Source: Pseudomonas sp. GGS8
GTDB taxonomy: Bacteria; Pseudomonadota; Gammaproteobacteria; Pseudomonadales; Pseudomonadaceae
Reading direction: 5' to 3'
Length of the DNA: 64,000 nt
NCBI RefSeq assembly: GCF_024168645.1
Contig: NZ_JALJWF010000001.1
Location: 3,785,501-3,849,500 of the forward strand
The position numbers were made by a program, and so were the translations under genes. A model generated the notes under the pieces. It did no database searches, was not told the origin of the DNA, and saw nothing but the letters and a program-made list of their open reading frames with translations. This document shows positions 35,238 to 43,841 of the stretch, piece by piece. Position 1 is the stretch's first letter; each line of letters opens with the position of its first letter.

Positions 35238-35860
35238 GCCTTAGCCGTGAACACCTCGCCCAGGAAATCATCGACGCCGGGCGCTTTCTGTATGGCCGCG
35301 GCTGGTCGCCGGCCACCAGCAGCAATTATTCGACCCGACTGTCGCCGACCGAAGCCTTGCTGACCGTGTCCGGCAAGCACAAGGGCCAACTGGGCCCGGA
35401 CGATGTGCTGACCACCGACTTGTCAGGCAACAGTCTGGAACCGGGCAAGAAGCCGTCCGCCGAAACCCTGCTGCACACTCAGCTCTATAGCTGGCGTCCG
35501 GAGATCGGCGCGGTGCTGCACACCCATTCGGTGAATGCCACGGTGCTGTCGCGCCTGACACCGGAAGACTTCATCGAGTTCGAAGACTACGAACTGCAAA
35601 AGGCCTTCAGCGGCATTTCGACCCACGAGTCCCGGGTGCACGTGCCGATTTTCGACAACGACCAGGACATTGCACGGCTGGCGGCCAAGGTGCAGCCTTG
35701 GCTCGACGCCCACCCTGATTGCGTCGGCTACCTGATTCGCGGCCATGGCCTCTATACGTGGGGCGCGCGCATGAGCGATGCACTGCGGCAGATCGAGGCT
35801 TTTGAATTTTTGTTCGAGTGCGAGTTGAAGACGCGTTCGCTCTTTAACCGTAATGCATGA
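35234..35860 (+). CDS. mtnB: Methylthioribulose-1-phosphate dehydratase
   Basis: The 208-residue class II aldolase-type enzyme has zinc ligands in HTHSVNAT and RGHGLYTWG and the substrate loop TSSNYSTR. It dehydrates methylthioribulose-1-phosphate in the methionine salvage pathway. It overlaps the MFS gene and is followed by mtnD and mtnC with short spacers, so the three mtn genes and the MFS permease appear to form one operon. Confidence 0.96.
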   Translation: MSLSREHLAQEIIDAGRFLYGRGWSPATSSNYSTRLSPTEALLTVSGKHKGQLGPDDVLTTDLSGNSLEPGKKPSAETLLHTQLYSWRPEIGAVLHTHSVNATVLSRLTPEDFIEFEDYELQKAFSGISTHESRVHVPIFDNDQDIARLAAKVQPWLDAHPDCVGYLIRGHGLYTWGARMSDALRQIEAFEFLFECELKTRSLFNRNA

Positions 35861-35880
35861 ACCGTTAAGGAGTTGCCCTG

Positions 35881-36426
35881 ATGAGCAGCCTGTCCGTTTA
35901 CCACGTCTCAAGCCCTGACATTCCGAACAAGATGCTGACCCACTTCGAAGACATCGCCTCGACCCTGGCCGAGCAGGGCGTGCGTTTCGACCGTTGGCAA
36001 GCCGCGGCGAAAATCCAGCCCGGCGCCAGCCAGGAAGAAGTGATCGCTGCGTATCAGGAGCAAATCGACAAGCTGATGACCGAGCGCGGTTACATTACCG
36101 TCGACGTGGTCAGCCTGAACAGCGATCACCCGCAAAAAGCCGAGTTACGTGCCAAGTTCCTCGATGAACACCGCCATGGCGAAGACGAAGTGCGATTTTT
36201 CGTCGCCGGCCGTGGCTTGTTCACCCTGCACATCGGCGATTACGTGTACGCCGTGCTCTGCGAGAAAAACGACCTGATCTCGGTGCCCGCGGGGACGCCG
36301 CACTGGTTCGACATGGGCGAAAACCCGCATTTCGTCGCAATCCGCCTGTTCAACAACCCCGAAGGCTGGGTGGCCAACTTCACCGGCGATGACATTGCCA
36401 GCCACTTCCCGCGTCTTGAGGACTGA
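35881..36426 (+). CDS. mtnD: Acireductone dioxygenase
   Basis: The 181-residue cupin has the metal motif [14 protein letters not shown] (His, His, Glu) and the second histidine in PHWFDMG. It oxidises acireductone to the methionine precursor 2-oxo-4-methylthiobutanoate and formate. AAGGAG precedes the ATG. It lies between mtnB and mtnC. Confidence 0.97.
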   Translation: MSSLSVYHVSSPDIPNKMLTHFEDIASTLAEQGVRFDRWQAAAKIQPGASQEEVIAAYQEQIDKLMTERGYITVDVVSLNSDHPQKAELRAKFLDEHRHGEDEVRFFVAGRGLFTLHIGDYVYAVLCEKNDLISVPAGTPHWFDMGENPHFVAIRLFNNPEGWVANFTGDDIASHFPRLED

Positions 36427-36430
36427 ACCG

Positions 36431-37114
36431 ATGCCGATCAAAGCGATTCTCACCGACATCGAAGGCACCACCAGCGCGGTGAGTTTTGTGTTCGACGTAT
36501 TGTTTCCCTACGCGGCCAAACACTTGCCGGATTTCGTTCGGCAAAATGCCGAGCGCGCTGACGTCGCCGAGCAGCTCGCCGCTGTTCGTCATGACAGCGA
36601 TGAACCACAAGCCGACGTCGAGCGGCTTATCGACATCCTTCTGGGCTGGATCGCAGAAGACCGCAAGGCCACGCCACTCAAGGCGTTGCAAGGCATGGTC
36701 TGGGAGCAGGGGTATCAGGCCGGGCAGTTGAAAGGCCACGTTTACCCGGACGCCGTTGAAGCGCTGAAGCGCTGGCATCAGGAAGGCTATCAACTGTTTG
36801 TTTATTCCTCGGGTTCGATTCAGGCGCAAAAACTGATTTTCGGATGCTCGGAGGCGGGGGATTTGTCGCCACTGTTCAGCGGCTATTTCGACACCACTTC
36901 GGGGCCCAAGCGCGAAGCTCAGTCCTACGAGCGTATCACCCAGGCGATTGGCCTCGAGGCTTCGCAGATTCTGTTTCTGTCCGACATTGTTCAGGAACTG
37001 GACGCGGCGCGTGCGGCCGGCATGGCCACCTGTGGCTTGGCCCGTGAGGGCGGGGAACTGGCAGGGCATGTGACCGTCGACAGCTTTGCGCGGATAAACC
37101 CTTCTGCCCTGTAA
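36431..37114 (+). CDS. mtnC: Enolase-phosphatase E1
   Basis: The 227-residue HAD-family enzyme has motif I as [11 protein letters not shown], motif II in [12 protein letters not shown] and motif III in [17 protein letters not shown]. It converts the 2,3-diketo intermediate to acireductone for MtnD. The ATG at 36431 follows mtnD by four bases; the frame open to 36389 overlaps mtnD. A strong terminator follows. Confidence 0.96.
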   Translation: MPIKAILTDIEGTTSAVSFVFDVLFPYAAKHLPDFVRQNAERADVAEQLAAVRHDSDEPQADVERLIDILLGWIAEDRKATPLKALQGMVWEQGYQAGQLKGHVYPDAVEALKRWHQEGYQLFVYSSGSIQAQKLIFGCSEAGDLSPLFSGYFDTTSGPKREAQSYERITQAIGLEASQILFLSDIVQELDAARAAGMATCGLAREGGELAGHVTVDSFARINPSAL

Positions 37115-37145
37115 CCACATAACTTGCGCGAAGCCAGAAACAACT

Positions 37146-37184
37146 CAGGCCGTGAAGCGAAAGCTCTCACGGCCTGTTTGTTTG
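37146..37184 (+). terminator. Terminator after mtnC
   Basis: CAGGCCGTGA and TCACGGCCTG form a perfect 10-bp stem with an 11-base loop followed by TTTGTTTGT. Confidence 0.9.
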
Positions 37185-37213
37185 TAGTGCGTTTATTTAT
37201 ACAACCGCAGGAT

Positions 37214-37492
37214 TTAAACCGAGTGATAAGTCGGCAGCGCGAACCGTTGCTGGCTTTGCAGCATGGAGATCTGTGGCAGTTCGCTGGCCTGTTCGGCGAT
37301 GTCACGGCGAATCGCGCTGATCACCCATGACAGTTGATCGCCGGCGTGCAATTGCTGGTAGGAAATCGAACGTTTGAAGACTTTGCCTTCCTGACTGCGC
37401 AGGGTCAGCAGAATGCCGCCGTCAGGCCGTGGCTGGGTGATGACTTCGAAGTTGGAGAACAGCGACGAAAATTTTTCCTGGATCAGGCTCAT
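37214..37492 (-). CDS. DUF3509 family protein
   Basis: The 92-residue protein (MSLIQEKFSSLFSNFEVITQ start) matches the Pseudomonas-specific DUF3509 family: PRPDGGILLTLR, KRSISYQQLHAGDQLSWVISAIRRDI are characteristic. Its function is not known. The ATG at 37492 has GGAGC nine bases upstream; an in-frame ATG at 37507 is less likely. A perfect Anr/FNR box and -10 element upstream suggest it is induced at low oxygen. Confidence 0.88.
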   Translation of the reverse strand: MSLIQEKFSSLFSNFEVITQPRPDGGILLTLRSQEGKVFKRSISYQQLHAGDQLSWVISAIRRDIAEQASELPQISMLQSQQRFALPTYHSV

Positions 37493-37546
37493 GTCTATCA
37501 GCTCCATTTTGTGCTTGAAGGGCAACATGGAGAGGTAGTTGCAGTG

Positions 37547-37588
37547 ATTGTGCCAGTGCCGTATTTTTTAAAATTTGATATAAATCAA
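37547..37588 (-). promoter_or_regulatory. Anr/FNR-dependent promoter of the DUF3509 gene
   Basis: TTGATATAAATCAA at 37575-37588 is a perfect Anr/FNR box (TTGAT-N4-ATCAA). On the minus strand a CACAAT hexamer lies at 37552-37547. If transcription starts near 37540 the box is centred at about -41.5, the class II activator position. The rest of this 344-bp divergent region shows only weak inverted repeats. Confidence 0.75.
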
Positions 37589-37836
37589 CAAGTTATATAT
37601 TCGTGATTTTCAGCTTGTCGTGCAATTTGCATGAATCGGTATCGTGCATCCTGCATTTTGCGAGGTTGGCGACAATTGGATGGAACCAATCGCAATCGCT
37701 GAGGTTGCGCTTTTCGAATGCTGCGGCCGTGGATACAAAACATTGCAAAAACCGCGTGTACAGCTCAAGAAGCCCTGACGTATTTTCGGCCTCAATCAAC
37801 GCCACCCGACAATAAAAAGATCGAACGGGAGCAATC

Positions 37837-39675
37837 ATGAGCCGCCCGCTGCACGACACGATTACCTGGGGCATGATGCTCCGCAAACTGCCTTCCATTG
37901 CCAAAGCCATCCCTCGCGTGGTGAAGGGCATGAAAGTCGCCAACGTCAAGGACCCGACCCAACCGTGTGGTCTCGGATGGAGCTTTGAGCAGGCGACGTT
38001 GCGTAACCCCGACGGCCCGGCATTGCTGCAGGGCGAGGTGACGCTCACTTATGCACAAGCCAATCAGTGGGCCAATCGCATCGCCCATCACCTGATTGCC
38101 CAAGGCATCGGCAAGGGCGATGTGGTGGCGGTCTTTATCGAGAACCGTGTGGAACTGCTGGTGACGATATTGGCGGTGGCCAAGGTCGGTGCGATCAGCG
38201 CTTTGCTTAATACTTCCCAGACCCGCGACACCCTGGCTCACAGCCTGAACCTGGTGACGCCCGTAGCGATCGTGGTCGGAGAAGAGCTGGTTCCGGCCTT
38301 CAATGCGGTCCGCGAGCGGGTGGCTATCGATGCAGCGCGCACCTGGTTCGTCGCCGATCAAGACACTTATCGCGATCCGGGCAAAGCGTCCGATGGCTTC
38401 ATTAACCTGATGACGGCCAGCTGCAACGCCTCCCATGAGAATCCCGACAGCAGCCGACGGGTTTTTTTCGACGACCCTTGCTTCTATATCTACACCTCGG
38501 GCACCACCGGGTTGCCCAAGGCCGGGGTATTCAAGCATGGCCGCTGGATGCGCAGCTGCGCCAGTTTCGGGCTGATCGCTCTGGACATGCAGCCGCAGGA
38601 CGTCGTCTATTGCACCTTGCCGCTGTACCACGCCACCGGGCTCTGTGTGTGCTGGGGCTCGGCGATCAGCGGGGCGTCGGGGTTTGCCATCCGCCGCAAG
38701 TTCAGCGCCAGCCAGTTCTGGAGCGACGTGCGCAAGTACCGGGCGACCACCCTCGGTTATGTCGGCGAATTGTGCCGCTATCTGGTGGATCAACCGCGCA
38801 GCGTCGACGACAGCCGGCACAGCGTGACGAAGATGATCGGTAATGGTTTGCGCCCTGGCGCGTGGAGCGAGTTCAAGACGCGGTTTGCCGTTGAGCATAT
38901 CTGCGAGCTGTACGCCGCCAGCGACGGCAATATTGGCTTCACCAACATCCTCAACTTCGACAACACCGTTGGCTTTTCCCTGATGGCCTGGGAGCTGGTG
39001 GCGTACGACCATGACAGCGGCGCCCCCACGCGGGATGCCAAGGGGTTCATGCGCAAAGTGGCCAAGGGCGAGCAGGGGCTGTTATTGGCGAGAATCGACG
39101 ACAAGGCACCGCTGGACGGCTACACCGATCCGCAGAAGACCGCAAAAGTGGTGCTCCACGATGTGTTCGTGAAGGGTGACCGTTATTTCAATACCGGTGA
39201 CCTGCTGCGCAACATCGGTTTTGGTCACGCGCAATTTGTCGATCGCTTGGGCGACACCTACCGCTGGAAGGGCGAAAACGTTTCCACCACCGAGGTTGAA
39301 AACATCCTGTTGCAACATCCGCATATTGCCGAAGCCGTGGCCTATGGCGTGGAAATCCACAACACCAACGGGCGGGCGGGGATGGCGGCCATTACACCGG
39401 CCGAATCCCTGGCGACCCTGGATTTCAGTGAGTTGCTGGCGTTCGCCAGGCAGCAAATGCCGGCCTATGCGGTGCCACTGTTCCTGCGGGTGAAAGTGAA
39501 AATGGAGACCACCGGAACCTTCAAATACCAGAAGACCCGGCTCAAGGACGAAGCGTTCGACCCGAGCAAAACTGGCGGTGATCCGATTTACGCCTGGCTG
39601 CCGGGCACCGAGACTTACGTGCAGGTCACCGAGCAGGTGCTGGCGGATATTCGCGGCGGCAGGCATCGCTATTGA
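37837..39675 (+). CDS. Long-chain acyl-CoA synthetase (FATP/FadD6-like)
   Basis: The 612-residue AMP-forming ligase has the ATP motif YTSGTTGLPKAGVFKH, the adenylation motif GDRYFNTGDLL and WKGENVSTTEVE near the C-terminus, which place it in the very-long-chain acyl-CoA synthetase/FATP subgroup. It activates fatty acids with CoA. It is divergent from the DUF3509 gene across an Anr box region. The start MSRPLHDTITW is preceded by CGGGAG. Confidence 0.92.
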   Translation: MSRPLHDTITWGMMLRKLPSIAKAIPRVVKGMKVANVKDPTQPCGLGWSFEQATLRNPDGPALLQGEVTLTYAQANQWANRIAHHLIAQGIGKGDVVAVFIENRVELLVTILAVAKVGAISALLNTSQTRDTLAHSLNLVTPVAIVVGEELVPAFNAVRERVAIDAARTWFVADQDTYRDPGKASDGFINLMTASCNASHENPDSSRRVFFDDPCFYIYTSGTTGLPKAGVFKHGRWMRSCASFGLIALDMQPQDVVYCTLPLYHATGLCVCWGSAISGASGFAIRRKFSASQFWSDVRKYRATTLGYVGELCRYLVDQPRSVDDSRHSVTKMIGNGLRPGAWSEFKTRFAVEHICELYAASDGNIGFTNILNFDNTVGFSLMAWELVAYDHDSGAPTRDAKGFMRKVAKGEQGLLLARIDDKAPLDGYTDPQKTAKVVLHDVFVKGDRYFNTGDLLRNIGFGHAQFVDRLGDTYRWKGENVSTTEVENILLQHPHIAEAVAYGVEIHNTNGRAGMAAITPAESLATLDFSELLAFARQQMPAYAVPLFLRVKVKMETTGTFKYQKTRLKDEAFDPSKTGGDPIYAWLPGTETYVQVTEQVLADIRGGRHRY

Positions 39676-39771
39676 ATCTGGCTATGACCCTCCATGAGAA
39701 AAAACAAGTGACAGGTTCCGGACTGCTCGGGAAACTATCGGCTTTCCGATTGACCGAATGTGGAGTCCCCA

Positions 39772-40290
39772 ATGTCAGACAAAAGCCGCCAGATGACCCC
39801 CGAAGAGGCTGCTGAATTTGCCGAACAGGTGTTCAACAAAGCGCGCGAGGGCGATGCGGCCATGATGGCTGCGCTGCTGACCAAGGGCTTGCCGCCGAAC
39901 CTGCGTAACCACAAGGGCGACACTTTGCTGATGCTCGCCGCGTACCACGGCCATGTCGACACGGTAAAAGTCCTGCTCGAACACAAGGCCGATCCCGAGA
40001 TTCGCAACGACAACGGCCAGAGCCCGATTGCCGGCGCGGCGTTCAAGGGGGATCTGGCAGTGGTGAAGGCGTTGGTTGAGGGGGGCGCTGAGGTGGAAGG
40101 TTCGTCCTTCGACGGTCGCACTGCGCTGATGATGGCGGCGATGTTCAACCGCGTCGAAATCATCGACTACCTGATCAGCAAAGGCGCCGATCCGGCAGCC
40201 AAGGACGCCAATGGCGTGTCTGCGCTGGACGCGGCCAAGACCATGGGAGCGGCGGATACCACCGCGCAGCTGCAAAAACTCCTGGCCTGA
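39772..40290 (+). CDS. Ankyrin repeat protein
   Basis: The 172-residue protein is built of about four ankyrin repeats (NHKGDTLLMLAAYHGHVDTV, NDNGQSPIAGAAFKGDLAVV, FDGRTALMMAAMFNRVEII, DANGVSALDAAKTMGAADTT) after a short helical N-terminus. No signal peptide is seen; a cytoplasmic protein-protein interaction role is likely. GTGGAG precedes the ATG. Ankyrin proteins in pseudomonads sometimes accompany catalases, but no such gene is here. Confidence 0.92.
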   Translation: MSDKSRQMTPEEAAEFAEQVFNKAREGDAAMMAALLTKGLPPNLRNHKGDTLLMLAAYHGHVDTVKVLLEHKADPEIRNDNGQSPIAGAAFKGDLAVVKALVEGGAEVEGSSFDGRTALMMAAMFNRVEIIDYLISKGADPAAKDANGVSALDAAKTMGAADTTAQLQKLLA

Positions 40291-40313
40291 CCTCTGTAGT
40301 GTCGCGGGGCTTT

Positions 40314-40454
40314 TGTGGCGAGGGAGCTCTGTGGCGAGGGGGCTTGCCCCCGTTGGGCCGCGAAGCGGTCCCCTTCGGTATCTCATTCAAACCCAGTTCT
40401 CTGGTTTTACGACTGCTTCGCAGCCGAACGGGGGCAAGCCCCCTCGCCACAGGT
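40314..40454. repeat. REP-like inverted pair, family B, with duplicated head
   Basis: Arms match those at 7656 and 17072. As at 17072, a truncated extra copy of the head (TTGTGGCGAGGGAGCT) precedes the full left arm. Confidence 0.85.
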
Positions 40455-40533
40455 TCCTGCCAGGTCCCGCAATCCGTTTCCGAATGCGTTATCCTTCGCG
40501 CCCTCAAAATTCCCTCGCTACAGGATCCACCTC

Positions 40534-41064
40534 ATGAAAGCCGCACTCGTTGAACTCATCAGCAAAATCAGCTCCGGGTGCATGGGCGAGGACGAAATCC
40601 TGAAAATCGCTGACGAAGCGGCTCAGGCCTACGCCGATCCCGAGGCTTTTCTGGCGGTCAATCCAGACATCAACTACGACGACACCTTCCCGATCCCGTT
40701 GGGCGAGTGGGTTGTCGTCGGCAGTCTGCCGGAAACCGTGCTGTTCCAGGCCGACACCTACATGGACCTGTTCGCGCAGATCGTCGCCTCGTTCGGCCCC
40801 GGCGTTGAGTTCAACATCAAGCCCAAGCAACTGGCCAAAACCGAAGCTCTCACGGCGCTCAATCGCATTCAGGTGCAGATGAGCAGCCTGAACAAGGAAA
40901 ACGGTGGCTACACCTTGATGAATTTCAGCCAGTTGCTCGACGATGAACTGCAAGTGGTGCTGGTCTATGGCAACGACGTGCCACGGGTGCTGGAACTGTG
41001 CGCCGAAGTCGGCATCGCCGCCGCGCCCTCCCTGGAAGCCCTGAAAGTGGCCATCCACGTCTGA
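40534..41064 (+). CDS. Conserved hypothetical protein
   Basis: The 176-residue acidic protein (MKAALVELISKISSGCMGED start) has no signal peptide or membrane segment and looks cytoplasmic. No family is recognised. A GGATCC region precedes the ATG at 40534; the frame upstream runs through the REP-like element and is not coding. It is monocistronic by appearance. Confidence 0.8.
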   Translation: MKAALVELISKISSGCMGEDEILKIADEAAQAYADPEAFLAVNPDINYDDTFPIPLGEWVVVGSLPETVLFQADTYMDLFAQIVASFGPGVEFNIKPKQLAKTEALTALNRIQVQMSSLNKENGGYTLMNFSQLLDDELQVVLVYGNDVPRVLELCAEVGIAAAPSLEALKVAIHV

Positions 41065-41147
41065 AGCCGTCTACAACGGTAATAAAACGGAACCCTCGCC
41101 AGGCCCGACTATCCTAAGAGTGCCTACCATTTTTTTGGAGCGACACC

Positions 41148-41339
41148 ATGGGTTCCACGTTCAACACCCTGATCGGCCTGATTATTTTTGCCCTGGATAT
41201 CTGGGCCATCATCAACGTGCTTAAAAGTGGCGCCGAAACCGGGATGAAAGTCCTTTGGGTGCTGTTGATCCTGCTGCTGCCGGTGCTGGGCCTGATCATC
41301 TGGGCCATCGCCGGGCCAAGGGGCGATGTGCGGATCTGA
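41148..41339 (+). CDS. PLDc N-terminal domain small membrane protein
   Basis: The 63-residue protein has two membrane segments (about residues 5-24 and 35-55) and the PLDc_N pattern WAIINVLKSG...KVLWVLLILLLPVLGLIIWAIAGPR. These two-span proteins occur alone or fused in front of phospholipase D/cardiolipin synthase domains; here it stands alone. TTGGAG lies upstream of the ATG. Confidence 0.88.
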   Translation: MGSTFNTLIGLIIFALDIWAIINVLKSGAETGMKVLWVLLILLLPVLGLIIWAIAGPRGDVRI

Positions 41340-41364
41340 CCGGTTTCGCGCAAGCAACACCGAA

Positions 41365-41391
41365 CCTGTGGGAGCGTGGCTTGCCCGCGAT
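41365..41391. repeat. Single REP element, family A
   Basis: CTGTGGGAGCGTGGCTTGCC followed by CGCGAT. A degenerate inverted partner (CCGCTCCCGCAGGG) lies near 41458-41471. Confidence 0.75.
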
Positions 41392-41496
41392 GCCGGCGCT
41401 GCGGACTGTCAGCTACACCGCGGTGATCCTGTCGCGTGCAAGTCGAATCGTCGCACCGCCGCTCCCGCAGGGATTGGGTCGAATCATCACGTGAGG

Positions 41497-41526
41497 TTCG
41501 ACCTGTCATGTTCCTCGACGTAGAAT
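41497..41526 (+). promoter_or_regulatory. Candidate speE promoter
   Basis: TAGAAT at 41521 followed by GCGCGCC is a good -10; TTCGAC at 41497 is a weak -35 at 18 bp spacing. Confidence 0.4.
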
Positions 41527-41616
41527 GCGCGCCTTTCCCGGTCAATCGAGGCGATCGATTGGCCATCATGGGCGGGTAACCGTCCGTTGCCACCCGCATT
41601 CATCGGAGCACTTCCC

Positions 41617-42492
<876 letters not shown>

Positions 42493-42507
42493 CGCTTCGT
42501 CGATCAG

Positions 42508-42552
42508 AAAAGGCCGTCGCCGGTGTGAAGCACCCGGGTGACGGCCTTTTTC
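42508..42552 (+). terminator. Terminator after speE
   Basis: AAAAGGCCGTC and GACGGCCTTTT form an 11-bp stem followed by T residues. Confidence 0.9.
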
Positions 42553-42645
42553 ATGTCTCGCTTTTAGGATCCCTTGGAACGATCGGCCAATGCACGAGTC
42601 GAGATAGATGTAAGCCCATCGATGGGTTTTATCGAGGAGGCACCG

Positions 42646-42879
42646 ATGCAAAAGTGGAAAATCACTTTCGTGGACGATCACGGTGAAACAGTCGACGAAC
42701 TCTTCGAGTGCGAGGAGTGCCCGAACAGCGAGCAAGCCGCCAAACTCATTCGCGCCCGGCGCCTGCCGGTCGCTGCTGCACTTGATCTGAATGATCTGGA
42801 GGGGCGTACCGATGACCCGACGGTCAAAAGTCTGAAATCCCAGTACAGCATTGAAATCCTCAGCATTACCCCGATCTGA
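42646..42879 (+). CDS. Small conserved hypothetical protein
   Basis: This 77-residue acidic protein (MQKWKITFVDDHGETVDELF start) carries a CEECP pair of cysteines at about residues 22-25 and no membrane segment. GAGGAGG lies six bases before the ATG, a near-ideal ribosome binding site, which supports translation. A CCCATCGATGGG palindrome lies 20 bp upstream. No family is recognised. Confidence 0.72.
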   Translation: MQKWKITFVDDHGETVDELFECEECPNSEQAAKLIRARRLPVAAALDLNDLEGRTDDPTVKSLKSQYSIEILSITPI

Positions 42880-43094
42880 TACGCCTCTTGTCACATTCAC
42901 CACCAGGCCTTGGCAGCGGCTCTGTCTTGGGGCTACTCTGCAACCGAGATCAGCGAATGACTCGCTAAGGTCTGGTCTTGTCAGCTACATGCTTGTTTCC
43001 CGGCGGCAACCTCTGTTGTCGTATCGCTTCCATCAATCGATTGAAAGTGCAGGGAATACGGAAAGTCTATCCATCAGTCTGAGGGGGACGTTTC

Positions 43095-43436
43095 ATGAGC
43101 ACAGCCTATCAAGAAGACATCAGCAGCAGCGTGCTGCGCCGCATGAAAGAAGGCGGTTTCGACTTTTCACGATTCCATCCCATCGAGTTCTACGCCATTT
43201 TCCCGGACGAGGAGCGGGCACGCAGGGCGGCAGGTCATTTTTGTGGTGAATCCTTGAATGCCCAGATCAGCGTGCGTGACGACGGCGCGTGGTCGCTGGA
43301 ATTGAGCAAAGTGATGTACGCCACCTACGACGGGATCGGAAACTTTGAGCAGGACTTCGAGGCAGTGGTCGAACCTCTGGGCGGCATCATCGAGGGATGG
43401 GGCGTCAAGCAGGAGGTACGAGGGCTACTCGCATAA
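43095..43436 (+). CDS. RraB-like ribonuclease E inhibitor family protein
   Basis: The 113-residue protein has the RraB-family pattern: MKEGGFDFSRFHPIEFYAIFPDEERA, then WSLELSKVMYATYDGIGNFEQDFEAVVEPLGGIIEGWG. In E. coli RraB binds RNase E and modulates degradosome activity; that role is an inference here. A GAGGGGG lies upstream of the ATG. Confidence 0.85.
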   Translation: MSTAYQEDISSSVLRRMKEGGFDFSRFHPIEFYAIFPDEERARRAAGHFCGESLNAQISVRDDGAWSLELSKVMYATYDGIGNFEQDFEAVVEPLGGIIEGWGVKQEVRGLLA

Positions 43437-43462
43437 CCTTATGAACAGCGACAACACTCAGC

Positions 43463-43496
43463 AACGGCTGACCTTCGGGTTGGCCGTTTTCGTTTT
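43463..43496 (+). terminator. Terminator after the rraB-like gene
   Basis: AACGGC and GCCGTT close a longer imperfect stem around ACC-TTC-GGGT, followed by TTTCGTTTT. Confidence 0.75.
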
Positions 43497-43552
43497 CGCG
43501 GTTTGAAAAGGCCGAAGATCGTGTTTTCGATTCATAACGTTTCAAAAATGCA

Positions 43553-43790
43553 AAAAAAACCGCCTAAACAGGCGGCTAAAAGGGAAGAGCGATCAGTTTT
43601 CCAGCGAATGCACGGATTATCCGCCTCTCCCTCCCGAGCAATGAAATCAACTCTGACTATGCTGCTGATAGGCGACAGCATTGCTTCGCCATGAAGCGGG
43701 GGCGATCAGGGTGGGGCAATTACCGCACAGGATTGGTGCGGTGCGCGCAGCGACATTATCCAACTGATTGATATCAAAGCGTTTATGCCG
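43553..43790 (-). ncRNA. Candidate small RNA ended by an orphan terminator
   Basis: On the minus strand CCGCCTGTTTAGGCGG followed by eight T residues at 43575-43552 is a textbook terminator, yet no minus-strand gene lies upstream of it for kilobases. The preceding 60 bases can pair (GGGAGAG near 43635 with CTCTTCCC near 43582) and contain several GGA motifs. The 5' end is not defined; 43790 is only an upper bound set by the next gene. Confidence 0.35.
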
Positions 43791-43841
43791 ATGGCACGGG
43801 CCTTGCGAAGGTCTGGACGTCCGGGTGACAAGGAGTACGGC

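Noticed and set aside
40315..40533. N-terminal extension of the 176-residue hypothetical protein
   Set aside because: The extension translates the REP-like element; the ATG at 40534 is the sensible start.
42615..42626. CCCATCGATGGG palindrome followed by TTTT as a terminator
   Set aside because: It has no loop and lies between speE's own terminator and the next ribosome site; an operator is possible but unsupported.
43503..43694. 63-codon plus-strand frame over the orphan terminator
   Set aside because: It is rich in Lys and Arg from A-tracts, has no ribosome site and crosses a strong hairpin.
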